Below, piece by piece: positions 35,898 through 46,275 of a stretch of 64,000 nucleotides of DNA. Position numbers and translations under genes: made by a program. Below the pieces are notes generated by a model, which saw nothing but the letters and a program-made list of their open reading frames with translations, did no database searches and was not told the origin of the DNA. Source of the DNA: Pseudoalteromonas sp. MMG010 (lineage in GTDB: Bacteria > Pseudomonadota > Gammaproteobacteria > Enterobacterales > Alteromonadaceae); NCBI RefSeq assembly GCF_018100905.1, contig NZ_JAGJEG010000009.1:124001-188000 (forward strand). Direction: 5' to 3'. The stretch's first letter is position 1, and the number at the start of each line of letters is the position of its first letter.

Positions 35898-38843
35898 ATG
35901 AACACATTCAATTTTAAAAAAAGCCCAGTAGCGGCTTGCGTTTCGCTTATTATTACAGCCAGCTCATTAAATGTTGCTTATGCAGCACAAGAGCAAAACA
36001 CAATTACACAAGATGTAGAAGTAATTCAAGTAAAGGGTATTCGTGGTTCTTTAATCCGTTCAATGGATGTTAAACGTGATGCCGATGGTGTTGTTGATGC
36101 CATTTCAGCAGAAGAAATGGGGAAATTTCCAGATACTAACTTAGCCGAATCATTACAGCGCATTACCGGTGTGACTATTAGTCGCTCAAACGGTGAAGGT
36201 AGCCAAATAACGGTACGTGGTTTTGGCCCAGAGTTTAACCAAGTAACGTTAAACGGCCGCCAAATGCCTGGCACAGGTAATACGCGTGCTTATAATTTAG
36301 AAAATATAGCCTCCGACGGCGTTAGCGAACTAACTGTAATGAAAACAGCGCGTGCCGATGTTTCTAGCGGTGGACTAGGTGCAACAGTCAATATTGCCAC
36401 GGCAAAGCCTTTAAATAGACCAGGACAACAATTTGTTGTATCGGCAAAAGCCAATCACGATTCATCAAACGAAACCGGCGATAACATAACACCAGAGATC
36501 TCTGCTTTGTATTCAAATACATTTGCCGATGATACATTTGGTATTGGCTTTTCATTTTCTCACCAAGAACGTGACTTTCAAAAACAAAGTGCGAGCATTC
36601 AAGGTTGGCAAGCTAATGTAGACTTACCAGATCTAGACGAAAGTGCGTACATAGATAATCGTCCGCTTGATAGTGACGGCAACCCTTCTGGTAATTATTA
36701 TCTACCAAAAGACATGAACTACTCAATTGAAGATGTAGAGCGTGAACGTACCAACGGACAACTTACCTTACAATATGCACCTACCGACAACTTTGTCGCA
36801 ACCGTAGATTACACGGTTAGTAAAGCGATAACAGGTTCGCAAAGCATCGGTTGGGGTATTTGGAACGATTTTGGTAGCAATATTAATGGCTACGAACTAG
36901 ATGAAAACGGCACCGCTGTTTACTTAGATTTAAGTGGTAACGATGCATCATTTACTGCCAATAAAAGCACAACCGAAATAAAAGCAGAGTCTATCGGTGT
37001 AAACTTAGAGTGGGAAGTAAACGATACCTGGACTGTAGAGCTTGACTATCACGACTCAAGCAACAAAACAGACAACGGTGCAGACAGTGGCTTAGGCAGT
37101 GAAGGTCAAGTCATTTTAGGCTCTGATCAGCTTGTAAATAAAATTTACGATTACCGCACTGGCGAAGTACCTCATGCCACTGTAAATTGGCTAAACGGGA
37201 CCAGTGAATTAAGCCCAGGTGAAATTGATGCAAACTTTAGTCAGTTTATCCATTCACCGGGTGAATCTAACGTTGAGCAATTACAATTACACACCACATG
37301 GTACAACGAAAGCTTTGATATTGGCTTAATCGACGTTAAATTTGGTGGCTCACATACTAAGCAAAACACGGGTGGCTACACTGCGTGGAGTGGTTTAGTG
37401 GGTGGCGCAGGTTTTAGTCCTTCGTACACAGAAATATTTCCAGATAGCATGTTTACTCGCCATGACACCTCCGGTTTATTAGATCAATTTGCCGGTGGTG
37501 GTAGCGATTTACAACCTAGTTATTACTACACTTTTGACTTTGATGAAGCCGTTGCCAGACAAATGGCGTATTTAACGTCTGATGTAACCGGTAACGATGC
37601 ATTTGCAGCCGACGCTGGTGACATCACATCTGAAAGTTATGTAGAAGAGATAACGAACAGCATTTATGTACAGTCGCGCTGGGAATTTGAAGTACAAGAT
37701 TACTACATTAAAGTTAATGCGGGTTTACGTTATGAGCAAACCGATGTAACCAGTACTGTTCGTCAAAGTGTAGAGCAACAAGTTAACTGGGTAAGCGCCG
37801 GTGAATGGGTGATGCAATATGAAGATGGCGGAGATGACAACTTCTTAGTACAAGAAGCCGACTACGGTGTGTTTTTGCCGTCTATCGATGTCAGTGTTGA
37901 TTTGACCGACGACGTTGTTGCTCGTGCCTCATGGGGTAAAACCATGGCGCGTTCAACGTTAGGAAATTTAGCGGGTGGTCGTTCACTAACAGGCAGTCCA
38001 AAACCAGGTTCGCGTACGGGTAGCCAAGGTAATACTGGATTGTTACCGTTCGAGTCTACAAACTTTGATTTATCGCTTGAATATTATTACGCTGAAGGAA
38101 GCTATGCCTCGGTAGGGTATTTCCATAAAAACGTTGATAACTTCATTACCAATGTTATCACCGAAACCACTATCGACGGCTTACACGATATTCTAAACGG
38201 ACCACGATATTTGCAAGCGGTTAGCGATATTGAAGCGCGAGGCGAGCAAGCAACATCGGATGCTATTTTTGCACAAATGGTCGCCAATGGTGATGCAAAT
38301 GCAAATGGCTACATTGAGCCAAACAGTGATGATCCCCTCATTACTTGGAATATTACTCAGCCTCAAAACTCAGATACAAAATCAGTTTACGGTCTAGAGC
38401 TGGCTTTTCAGCACTTAATTGGTGATACCGGTTTTGGTATTGGCATAAATGGCACAATTGTACGCGGTGATATTGATTTTGATATAGACAGCCTTACGCA
38501 ACAATCGCCATTAGTCGGCGTAAGTGATTCAGCTAACTTTCAAGGTTTTTACGAGAAAAATGGTTTATCAGTTAAGTTAACGTACGCATGGCGTAGCGAT
38601 TACCTCATTGGCGTTGGCCAAGCGCAAGGCTCTGCTGATGCGCCACCACAATTTGCTAAAGCCTTTGGCCAATGGGATATGAGCGTAAATTACGATGTAA
38701 ACGATAATGTCACTGTATTCTTTGAAGGTATAAACCTTAATAACGAAACAGAAGAACATTATGGCCGTTACGAAGAGCAGTTTTTACAAGCTAATCAATA
38801 TGGTCCGCGCTACGCTATTGGTGCGCGTTACAGCTTTAATTAA
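35898..38843 (+). CDS. TonB-dependent receptor, carbohydrate type (probable laminarin oligosaccharide)
   Basis: 981 residues. Signal peptide 1-30 (ends NVAYAAQ), TonB box-like DVEVIQVKGIRGSL, and a plug with ISAEEMGKFPDTNLAESLQR, the form seen in 'Caulobacter-type' carbohydrate receptors, and ITVRGFGPEFNQVTLNGRQM. The long barrel ends in ARYSFN with the usual aromatic-polar terminus. This class imports oligosaccharides released by surface glycanases. Following the GH16 gene on the same strand, with a shared LacI-type promoter, makes beta-1,3-glucan oligosaccharides the best guess. An AGAG ribosome site precedes the ATG. Confidence 0.88.
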   Translation: MNTFNFKKSPVAACVSLIITASSLNVAYAAQEQNTITQDVEVIQVKGIRGSLIRSMDVKRDADGVVDAISAEEMGKFPDTNLAESLQRITGVTISRSNGEGSQITVRGFGPEFNQVTLNGRQMPGTGNTRAYNLENIASDGVSELTVMKTARADVSSGGLGATVNIATAKPLNRPGQQFVVSAKANHDSSNETGDNITPEISALYSNTFADDTFGIGFSFSHQERDFQKQSASIQGWQANVDLPDLDESAYIDNRPLDSDGNPSGNYYLPKDMNYSIEDVERERTNGQLTLQYAPTDNFVATVDYTVSKAITGSQSIGWGIWNDFGSNINGYELDENGTAVYLDLSGNDASFTANKSTTEIKAESIGVNLEWEVNDTWTVELDYHDSSNKTDNGADSGLGSEGQVILGSDQLVNKIYDYRTGEVPHATVNWLNGTSELSPGEIDANFSQFIHSPGESNVEQLQLHTTWYNESFDIGLIDVKFGGSHTKQNTGGYTAWSGLVGGAGFSPSYTEIFPDSMFTRHDTSGLLDQFAGGGSDLQPSYYYTFDFDEAVARQMAYLTSDVTGNDAFAADAGDITSESYVEEITNSIYVQSRWEFEVQDYYIKVNAGLRYEQTDVTSTVRQSVEQQVNWVSAGEWVMQYEDGGDDNFLVQEADYGVFLPSIDVSVDLTDDVVARASWGKTMARSTLGNLAGGRSLTGSPKPGSRTGSQGNTGLLPFESTNFDLSLEYYYAEGSYASVGYFHKNVDNFITNVITETTIDGLHDILNGPRYLQAVSDIEARGEQATSDAIFAQMVANGDANANGYIEPNSDDPLITWNITQPQNSDTKSVYGLELAFQHLIGDTGFGIGINGTIVRGDIDFDIDSLTQQSPLVGVSDSANFQGFYEKNGLSVKLTYAWRSDYLIGVGQAQGSADAPPQFAKAFGQWDMSVNYDVNDNVTVFFEGINLNNETEEHYGRYEEQFLQANQYGPRYAIGARYSFN

Positions 38844-38866
38844 ACTTATCTTAAGTTAAAAAACCC

Positions 38867-38895
38867 AGCCGCTCAGCGATTACGAGCGGCTTTTT
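38867..38895 (+). terminator. Terminator after the carbohydrate TonB receptor
   Basis: AGCCGCTC (38867-38874) and GAGCGGCT (38884-38891) form a GC-rich stem with a following TTTT, 25 bases past the stop. Confidence 0.85.
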
Positions 38896-39324
38896 CATGC
38901 CTAGTTTATTCTCATACCTTTTAAACGCGCAATAATGGCCACCTGAGCGTCTATTGGTAATCCTCCCGAAAAATAATAGAAACCACCCTATTAGAGGTAT
39001 TACTATCTCTTAGTCATAAAATAGATAAAGTAAAACAATTAGTTAAGTCAAAATTGTTTTTTATTGTAAAAGTACACCAAAGCGATGGCGCTCAATACTA
39101 TTAAAGATAAGCAAAACTCTCCCTTAAGCTAATTAAATCTAATGCCCACTGGTTTTTAACAACAGAAATGGGATTAGTCATATCACTTAATATTTTTAAA
39201 GTAAGGTTTGGCTTATCCTTGTTTGTCCAAGTTACATATACGCTGCATGTATTGAATGAAATGATTACCGGTAAGTAGGTTGCTTAATGGCTTTAAGCAA
39301 CACAAGCTACACTACAATAACATT
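38896..39324. other. Intergenic region without a recognised gene
   Basis: No supportable reading frame on either strand. A nine-base stem GTTGCTTAA/TTAAGCAAC (39279-39301) lies just beyond the RIO kinase stop and may end that minus-strand transcript. The AT-rich middle may be decayed insertion DNA, but no transposase motif is readable. Confidence 0.5.
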
Positions 39325-40176
39325 TTAATCGGTGTCGTCGCTCATACGCTCTTTTCGTTCAAATTCTTCTAGCTCTGCTGCATATATTTCATCTAAAACA
39401 GAATCTACATTTGCTTCTTTTTCAACATCATTAAATTGCCCGGTTAATTGGCTATGAGGGGTTAAATTTGCTTCTTCAAACAACGCCCATATTTCTTTGG
39501 CGTACTGTGTTTGCTTTAACTGCGGGGCATATTCGCTGTAATAACGGCGCATATTATTAACATCGCGTGCAAACATGGCCTGAGCGCTATTGTTTGCAGC
39601 AGCATTAACGGCCTGTGGCAAATCGATAACGACGGGGCCGTTTTCATCCACTAATACGTTAAACTCTGATAAATCACCGTGAATAAGCCCAGCACATAGC
39701 ATGAGCTTAATATTTTCAATCATCATTGCATGTTGTTTTACTGCTTGTTCAGCACTCATACTGACTTCGCCAAGTTGCGGGGCTACATCACCCTCACTGT
39801 CGCATACCAGCTCCATCAACAATACACCATCGATACACCAGTAGGTTTGAGGAACTCTTACACCCACTTTCGCTAAGCGAGATAACGCATCAACTTCGGC
39901 ATTCTGCCAAATTTCTTCTTCTAATTGTCGGCCATAACTGGAGCGTTTACCCATTGCTCTTGCTTGTCGACCACCGCGCACTTTACGGCCTTCTTGGTAT
40001 TGCGCAGCTTTTTTAAAGCTACGTTTAACAGCATCTTTGTATACTTTTGCACAGCGCACTTCGCCAGCACAACCAACAACAAAAACATCAGCTTCTTTAC
40101 CACTCATTAAGCGGCTATATACGGCATCAATTAGTCCATCATCTACAAGGGGTTGTAGGCGTTTAGGTATTTTCAT
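39325..40176 (-). CDS. RIO1-family serine/threonine kinase (PA4780-type)
   Basis: 283 residues. The atypical kinase core is complete: the glycine-poor loop SGKEADVFV (residues 25-33), probable ATP lysine Lys44 in CAKVYKD, catalytic Asp168 and Asn173 in HGDLSEFNVLV, and metal Asp185 in VVIDLPQA. A highly basic stretch (residues 50-80) is typical of the bacterial branch. Archaeal and eukaryotic homologues work in ribosome maturation; the bacterial role is not settled. Single gene with its own leader (40177-40385 holds no gene). Confidence 0.88.
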   Translation of the reverse strand: MKIPKRLQPLVDDGLIDAVYSRLMSGKEADVFVVGCAGEVRCAKVYKDAVKRSFKKAAQYQEGRKVRGGRQARAMGKRSSYGRQLEEEIWQNAEVDALSRLAKVGVRVPQTYWCIDGVLLMELVCDSEGDVAPQLGEVSMSAEQAVKQHAMMIENIKLMLCAGLIHGDLSEFNVLVDENGPVVIDLPQAVNAAANNSAQAMFARDVNNMRRYYSEYAPQLKQTQYAKEIWALFEEANLTPHSQLTGQFNDVEKEANVDSVLDEIYAAELEEFERKERMSDDTD

Positions 40177-40385
40177 AGTGTTTTGTAAGCATTATTTATA
40201 AAGCATTAATAAAAACGTTATACCAATCGTATAAAATAGATATATTGCTAAATTTACGTACTTAATAACACAATAAACGTTGCAAAAAATCGATTTAAAA
40301 AATCAGTACTATACATATCAATAACTAGCATAACAGCTTTATAGTTTTAGACCAGCTAAGCTTATATTTCACGATATAAAAACAC

Positions 40386-41081
40386 TTATAAACTGCCCAT
40401 AACTCGGTTTATTTGTGCATCTACATCGCTCAAATGCCCTTCTTTTAGCCATATAGTTGCGCCTGCTTTACCTGCAATTAAATTGAGCTTGCTATTAATA
40501 GGTGTACGCAACCAACTGTGTTCGACAAGTTGATCATTTTGTTCGCTCACTTGGCCATTGAGTACCAGCAATTCAGCACCGCCTTTTGCGGATATTGTCA
40601 TGGTTGTATCCGCATTAAAGTGCAGTAAGCTTACCGTTTCATAATCATCGTTATATAAGGGCGTCACATAGACACCTTTAAATACACTGTGTTCGGTTTT
40701 ATCCATCGTGTATGTTTGTAGTTTTACCTCAGTTCTATCATGGGGTTGAAACTGCCATAATTTTACAAATATGGTGCAGCCCAACTTCGATCCAGGCGTG
40801 TGTTTTGATTCTGGCGGATTACGTATATAGGAGCCTTTTGCAAAGTCGCCGTGCTCATCTTGAAAGACACCATCGAGTACTAAAAACTCTTCGCCGCCGC
40901 TATGGACATGCGCAGAAAAGTGACTACCTGGCGCGTAGCGAACAATACTTGTAGCACGAGCGACTTCAGCGCCGACTCTATCGAGTGCTCGTCTATCTAC
41001 ACCAACCATAGGTGAAGCGACCCACTGTAATTCATTACTATGAACGACAATACGCTGAGTAAAATCGGCGGCTATTTTCAT
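40386..41081 (-). CDS. Cupin-domain protein, ChrR-like
   Basis: 231 residues forming two cupin barrels. The first has HFSAHVHSGGEEFLVLDGVFQDE followed by G-x-YIRNPP-x-SKH, the metal-binding pattern of the ChrR cupin. The second (about 120-225) keeps the fold (GGAELLVLNGQV, W-LR-P) but lacks the matching histidines. There is no N-terminal zinc anti-sigma part, so it is not a full ChrR anti-sigma factor. Encoded 20 bases after the GST gene, under the same promoter. Likely redox or electrophile-related. Confidence 0.8.
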   Translation of the reverse strand: MKIAADFTQRIVVHSNELQWVASPMVGVDRRALDRVGAEVARATSIVRYAPGSHFSAHVHSGGEEFLVLDGVFQDEHGDFAKGSYIRNPPESKHTPGSKLGCTIFVKLWQFQPHDRTEVKLQTYTMDKTEHSVFKGVYVTPLYNDDYETVSLLHFNADTTMTISAKGGAELLVLNGQVSEQNDQLVEHSWLRTPINSKLNLIAGKAGATIWLKEGHLSDVDAQINRVMGSL

Positions 41082-41101
41082 AAAGACTCCTAAATTATTA
41101 A

Positions 41102-41722
41102 TTACGCGCTTATGCTATCTCGTTTAGCCATTTTCTCTTGCCATGCCAGTAAATGTGTTAACTGTGAAGGAATCGTAATTTGTGCAAAGCCGGCAAATAC
41201 TAAACCTGCAAACAAGGTAATATCGGCAATACTAAACTCATTCCCGGCAACAAATTCAGAGCCAGCAAGTACCTCATTAAAGTAAATTAATCCCGCATTC
41301 GCTTTATCTTTTTGTGCTTGGCCCCATGTTGCATTTTGATTTGTTTCAAGTTCAGGGCCTAAACCAGCGGTAGCATGATGAAAATATGTGGCAACGGCAT
41401 CAAGCACCATCGATTCTGCACGCTTTTGCATCATATTGATCACTGCGCGCGATTTAGCACCGACGCCCATTAATGATATACCATCAAACGCAGTATCTAT
41501 ATATTCGGTGATCGCAGTACATTCTGCAATAAAAGTACCGTCATCTAACTCTAAAACAGGCACACCCGCCAGTGGATTTTTTGCTAAAAAAGCCTCTTCT
41601 CGGTGCTCACCATTTAATAAATCCACCGCGACAAACTCGACCTTATCAATCGCATTTTTTTCTGCTAACGCAATACGAACTCTTAGTGGATTTGGAAAGT
41701 TCTCAACATCATAAATTTTCAT
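41102..41722 (-). CDS. Glutathione S-transferase family protein
   Basis: 206 residues. Thioredoxin-like N-domain (about 1-80) with PLRVRIALAEKN, the cis-Pro region AGVPVLELDDG and TFIAECTAITEYID; all-helical C-domain with FSIADITLFAGL. These are typical GST features. The usual catalytic residue would be near position 10-15, where no Cys is seen, so a Ser/Tyr/Asn-type site is implied. First gene of a GST-cupin pair that diverges from a TetR gene. A 16-base palindrome lies 48 bases upstream. Confidence 0.87.
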   Translation of the reverse strand: MKIYDVENFPNPLRVRIALAEKNAIDKVEFVAVDLLNGEHREEAFLAKNPLAGVPVLELDDGTFIAECTAITEYIDTAFDGISLMGVGAKSRAVINMMQKRAESMVLDAVATYFHHATAGLGPELETNQNATWGQAQKDKANAGLIYFNEVLAGSEFVAGNEFSIADITLFAGLVFAGFAQITIPSQLTHLLAWQEKMAKRDSISA

Positions 41723-41769
41723 AACAGCCTCTTTTTATCATTGTTTAAAATAAACCAGCGCAGACAACC

Positions 41770-41785
41770 TACCTACTGATAGGTA
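41770..41785. promoter_or_regulatory. TetR-type operator palindrome
   Basis: TACCTACTGATAGGTA has exact 6-base inverted arms around CTGA. It lies in the 224-base divergent gap, nearer the GST/cupin promoter. It is the probable binding site of the adjacent TetR protein. Confidence 0.7.
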
Positions 41786-41946
41786 AGTTATATTATTCTT
41801 TAGATATTAAGTCAAATTAAACGTTAGGAAAATTTTTAGTATTTTATATTTGTCAATTAATTCAATGTATTAAAAGTAGGTTTAAAAGGGCTTGTAAATA
41901 ACTATTGAGTGTCCGATAATTTGTCGGTGTCGTAAGGAAGTAGTCA

Positions 41947-42474
41947 ATGAGCAAAAAAGAAGCATTATTAAAAGCCGCCGAAAGTAAAGTACGCATAGGC
42001 GGTTATGGAAACTTTAGTTTTAGAGAACTTGCTAACGAAGTTGGTATTAAAAGCGCAAGTGTGCATTATCACTTCCCAACTAAAGCTGATTTAGGTGCTG
42101 CGCTTGCTCATCAATATACAAATTCATTTTTAGCCGCTTTAGGCGATCCTGTTGCAATTAAAGCAAGTGGCAAAAACCCAATCGAGGTTTACAGTCAATT
42201 ATTTAGAAGTGCACTGATCACCGACAACAAAATGTGTTTATGTGGGTTATTAGGCGCAGAAAGCGATAGTCTTCCTGAACAAGTACGCACTGAAGTGAAG
42301 CGATTTTTTAATCAAAATTTAGCATGGTTATGCTCTGCACATGCTGAAAATGGCGATAAAAATCCAGCACAATCAGCTATTGCTACTGTAAGTATTTTAG
42401 AAGGGGCGATGATGATCAGTAAATCGCTCGATGATAACAGCTACTTTGAGCAAGTCACTCAAACCCTAAAATAG
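41947..42474 (+). CDS. TetR/AcrR-family transcriptional regulator
   Basis: 175 residues. Helix-turn-helix at about 20-50 (FSFRELANEVGIKSASVHYH) with the family's FPTKADL that follows. The C-terminal ligand domain is of modest length. AAGGAAG precedes the ATG. Divergence from the GST/cupin pair and the palindrome between them suggest it represses that pair and responds to an electrophile. The gene ends just 12 bases before the decayed IS30 element. Confidence 0.87.
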   Translation: MSKKEALLKAAESKVRIGGYGNFSFRELANEVGIKSASVHYHFPTKADLGAALAHQYTNSFLAALGDPVAIKASGKNPIEVYSQLFRSALITDNKMCLCGLLGAESDSLPEQVRTEVKRFFNQNLAWLCSAHAENGDKNPAQSAIATVSILEGAMMISKSLDDNSYFEQVTQTLK

Positions 42475-42486
42475 CTTATGTATGCT

Positions 42487-43558
42487 TAAAAACTGTCGCG
42501 GATTCAAATCTGAAGTGCATAACGTTTAGGCGGCTTTAGCCACCAAGTGATCCTGCATCAATTTTGCAGGCGTTTAAAGTCCAAGTGTCTTCCTCGGACG
42601 ATTATTAAGTTGCTCAAGTACAGGCATTACTTGCGCTGGTGTTACCACCTTAAAATCAGTGCTCTTCGGCCAATACTGGCGTAGTAATCCATTCGTGTTT
42701 TAATTCAATCCGCGCTCCCATGAGTGATAAGGGTGAGTAAAATAAGCAAGAACTCTTTTCCATTGTCAGCCGTGATACTATGAAGCGCTGACCTATATGA
42801 CCTTAATAGTTCTATCGTCACCGCTGTGACGGCTTCCGCTGTTTTGCCTGCCACCTGAGTTGATACAGTGAATTGGGTGACCCGCTCTATAATGGTAACA
42901 AGGGCGCCTCTATGAACTTTACCTATGACGGTATCTATTTCCCAATCTCCTATAAGTCCTTTTTCATCAACTCTTTGTGGACGTTCTTCAATGCTAACAC
43001 GAGTTTTATTTGCCCTCGGTTTGTTTTACCATGACTGCGCTTGTGATATTTCTTACCGTGTCGGCGTAGATGTAGGTATAACTCAACACCTGCTTTTTTA
43101 TCTTCCCAGATATACAGATAAATGGATTCATGGCTGACAGACCGTTCACTTTCTTTACGCAACCATCCCTATATTTGTTCAGGACTCCACTTCTCATTAA
43201 GCTTCTGGGTAATTAAAGCCATCATTTCAGGTGTCATCTTAAGCGGTTTTCTTACACTTCTTCGGCGAAACAAAGCCCGCTCATGAGCTTGTTTATGTCT
43301 GTAACCTCGCTTACCTGTATTTCTAGAAAGCTCTCTTGAAATCGTAGATTGCGATAAATTAGTTAACTTAGCAATAATATATTGCTTAAACCGCTTTTCT
43401 TTAGAACGGCGATCTGGGATCTTTGCGCATAGGTCAGTTGTTTGTAATGTCTCATTGTAAAATCTCTTGCCGGAGAAAAAGCCGTTAGCTTATAAGCAAC
43501 TGACCACTTAATCTAATCAAAACAAGTTATGTACTTACAATTTGTTGTCTAGGTTGTT
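42487..43558 (-). mobile_element. Decayed IS30-family insertion sequence
   Basis: About 1.07 kb between the TetR gene and the PAS-chemoreceptor. The ends show an imperfect inverted repeat: AAATCTGAAGTGCATAAC near 42505 and, on the other strand near 43530, AAATTGTAAGTACATAAC. The interior is a broken IS30-type transposase. Exact ends and target duplication were not determined. Confidence 0.7.
42525..43455 (-). pseudogene. IS30-family transposase, at least five lesions
   Basis: The reading begins MRHYKQLTYAQRSQI at 43455. The HTH segment is interrupted by a frameshift near 43385-43395; a TAG at 43169-43171 stops the next segment. Another shift near 43004-43015 separates KTNRGQIK from RVSIEERPQRVDEKG. 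A shift near 42760 follows GKEFLL, and a TAA at 42700-42702 breaks GLN-NTNG. A stop also lies before TPAKLM. The catalytic DDE parts are still readable (GDWEIDTVIG, TADNGKEF, SWERG). It cannot encode an active enzyme. Confidence 0.85.
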
Positions 43559-43576
43559 TAATATCTCCAAGTTAAT

Positions 43577-44890
43577 TTATAAATGATCGCTAAATTTTTC
43601 TACAGCTTCTACAACCTGCTGCGCTCCTGTTTGTATTTCATTCATAACTCCCCCAGCATTATTAGAAAGGTCTAAAGCGCTTTGTGCTTGCTCTAGGCTT
43701 TGTTCTATAAGTGATACAGCATTAGTTGTAAGGTGTTTATTTTCACTTACAACTTTAACAATCTCATCTGTGGTTGTACTTGTTCGTAAAGCCAGTTGTC
43801 GAACTTCATCTGCAACGACTGCGAAACCACGCCCTTGGTCTCCAGCTCGTGCCGCTTCAATTGCTGCATTTAATGCTAATAAATTAGTTTGATCCGCAAT
43901 GCCACTTATATTATTGACTAAGTCAGTGACTTTGTTTGATTGAGTATCTAAATCATAAATACCTTGACTAGCTTCACGCATTTGACCAGAAAGTTTTTCC
44001 ATTGTGCCAATTGTCGATTCGAGTACTGAAATCCCAGTATTAGCATCAGCGTCAGTTTTCTTGGATATATCATATGCAATTTTAGCTGAATTAGATATTT
44101 CAAGCTCTCTATTCATTTGATCTGTAATAACTGTCGCGAATTTAATTACTTTATAAAGAACATTATCATCATTATGTATAGGGTTATAAGATGCCTCTAA
44201 CCAAACCTCATCCCCATATCTATCTATTCTTTTAAAGCGATTTGATACAAATTCACCATTATTTAATTTTTTCCAAAAATTATGATAAGACTCTGATTCA
44301 GCTTCTTCTGGAGTACAGAATATCTTATGATGCTTGCCTAAAATATCTTCTTTTGCGTAATGCATTCCATTAAGAAAGTTATCATTGGCATCCAGTATTA
44401 CACCATCTAAACTAAATTCTATCGTTGCTGAAGAACGGTTTAATGCAGCTAACATATCTTGTGATTCTCTTGATTGCGCAATTGTTTTTGTTAGCTCAGT
44501 TGAATATACAGCTAATCTTGTATTATTATTTTCACAATCAGCGATTGGCTGGATAATACTGCGATACCATGATTCTTGCCCCAGCTTAGTTCTTATTTGC
44601 ATTGCTCCATGCCAATGCTTTCCTTTAGAAATTGCATCTAACATTTTTTTGCAGTGGGGTTTAATGCGAGATGTATCCAAAATAATATCTTTGATATTTT
44701 TATTTAAAAGCTCAAGTTCTGAGAAACCAATTGAATGAATAAAATGCGTATTAGCTTCTTTAATGTCACCTTTTTTATCAATACAGATATAGAGCATTTC
44801 TGTCCTCAAATCATTTTGAATATGATGAAATTCAGCTAGTTGACCTTCCAAATCTTCAATTTTCATCTGAGCTTTTTTATTAAATAACAT
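43577..44890 (-). CDS. Soluble PAS-PAS chemoreceptor, BdlA-like
   Basis: 437 residues without a membrane segment: an N-terminal coiled start (about 1-25), two PAS domains (about 30-140 and 150-265, the second with the PAC-like [18 protein letters not shown]), then a short methyl-accepting signalling domain (about 275-437) with the tip motif [20 protein letters not shown]. There is no HAMP. This matches the BdlA type, cytoplasmic proteins that link redox or c-di-GMP related cues to biofilm dispersal in Pseudomonas. It lies between the decayed insertion element and a broken PAS gene. Confidence 0.85.
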   Translation of the reverse strand: MLFNKKAQMKIEDLEGQLAEFHHIQNDLRTEMLYICIDKKGDIKEANTHFIHSIGFSELELLNKNIKDIILDTSRIKPHCKKMLDAISKGKHWHGAMQIRTKLGQESWYRSIIQPIADCENNNTRLAVYSTELTKTIAQSRESQDMLAALNRSSATIEFSLDGVILDANDNFLNGMHYAKEDILGKHHKIFCTPEEAESESYHNFWKKLNNGEFVSNRFKRIDRYGDEVWLEASYNPIHNDDNVLYKVIKFATVITDQMNRELEISNSAKIAYDISKKTDADANTGISVLESTIGTMEKLSGQMREASQGIYDLDTQSNKVTDLVNNISGIADQTNLLALNAAIEAARAGDQGRGFAVVADEVRQLALRTSTTTDEIVKVVSENKHLTTNAVSLIEQSLEQAQSALDLSNNAGGVMNEIQTGAQQVVEAVEKFSDHL

Positions 44891-45522
44891 GTAATGAATA
44901 ATTCCTAGATTAATTATTAAGCCTAGTTTTGGCTTATCGCTTTTAAAAAATGAATAATTTTATGCAATATTATAGATTTAATATTGCACTTCCCTTTATA
45001 TCTCTTACTGCCTTAATATTTAAGGATTTTACTTAGCTGTAATGTAATACCATTCAAATAATACTTCATCGTTCACCTCCATCAGTTTAAAGACATGGTG
45101 AGCTTAAGTTTTTAAATGAAACATTTTATAAATAGCTTAGACAATCAAAGCCATCCATTGAAGACTATTGGACGATGAATTAGCTGAATTGGTAGGAATA
45201 TTCAATCCTTCTATTATCCACGATCAACAAATTTATTTAGGGTTTTGAAAGCAATATTGAGCAACTACTTTAATGATAAAGTATATATATTATATTTTAT
45301 GTAAATATTCCCCACCTTTTTGTGGGTAGAAATATATTTTAAATAATATAAAAAGATTAAACAAGAGTATATTTATAGAACAGTCCTCTTTATGTAATCG
45401 CTATCATTGTTATTTACTATTTTCTATGGGCTGCTCTATAAGTTTTAATTGTGCTATTAAAACCAGTTATATATCACTAGAAATGTATATAATACAACCA
45501 TTCTATATGGAAGAAGCCATCA
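44891..45522. other. AT-rich gap with no recognised gene
   Basis: About 630 bases without a supportable frame. It contains a weak hairpin (CCCAC/GTGGG near 45310-45327). Its composition and position between a decayed element and a pseudogene suggest relic DNA. Confidence 0.4.
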
Positions 45523-46139
45523 ATGATGACGGAACTATTATCAGATATTTTTGTTGAAACGCTCGATTAAGCGATTGATAGCGTCGTTGTTATTAATTCA
45601 GATAATAATGTCATCCTGTATAATAAAGCAGCAGAAAAGCTGTGGGGTTATTCGAAAGATGAGGCATTGGTGAAAATGTAAAGCTGCTTGTTCCCGCTGA
45701 GATAAAACCTAACCATGACATGCTAGTTAGTCGTAACCGTGATACGGGTAACAATAAAATTGTTGGCGCCAGTCGTGAAGTAGTGATTGAATGTAAAGAT
45801 GGCAGCCAAAAATGGGGATCGATGTCGATCTCTAAAGTACATTCTCAGGGACAAATATTATATACCGCTTTTATTAAAGATGTCACAGAGATGATATTTG
45901 CTAGACGGCACTTAAAGTTACTCTCTTTGGTAACAGATAAAACTGATAACGCGATTATTATTATTGATAATAAATGGCAAGCAACTTATGTTAATCAAGG
46001 CTTTTCTACACTGTTTGGTTTTACGCAGGATGATATTTTAGGCGCCTCACCTATTTCTATTATTGCACCACATTTAATACCCTCTCATATCGATTTTATA
46101 AGAACCTGGACTTCCCAGCTTTCACTAGACAGTTTTTAA
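45523..46139 (+). pseudogene. Broken DosP-like PAS-sensor gene (3' part lost)
   Basis: Reading from ATG 45523, a TAA at 45568-45570 interrupts after VETLD, and a frameshift near 45660-45670 separates KDEALV from GENVKLLVPAEIKPNHD. The third part reads on through a PAS fold (IVGASREVVIECKDGSQKWGS, then KVHSQGQILYTAFIKDVTE) into a second PAS (KTDNAIIIIDNK) and ends at a stop soon after SLDSF. The His in KPNHD aligns by eye with the heme-binding His of E. coli DosP. No GGDEF or EAL domain follows. So this is a remnant of a PAS-type c-di-GMP enzyme. Confidence 0.75.
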
Positions 46140-46191
46140 TGCTTAGCAATCGCTAATTTAGTTCGAAATTATTTGACTATTACTTATAAAA

Positions 46192-46225
46192 AACCCGAGA
46201 TTGACACAACTTCAACCTCGGGTTT
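46192..46225 (-). terminator. Terminator for the CstA-family gene
   Basis: AACCCGAG (46192-46199) and CTCGGGTT (46218-46225) make the stem. On the minus strand it ends in a T run (TTTTTTA), 50 bases past the CstA stop. Confidence 0.75.
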
Positions 46226-46275
46226 CAGCGCCAAACCACCTAAAATAGGTGATTTGAGTTATTAATTATCGCTGT

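Noticed and set aside
42925..43197. Forward and reverse frames of 60-70 residues
   Set aside because: They are fragments or antisense of the broken IS30 transposase, not separate genes.
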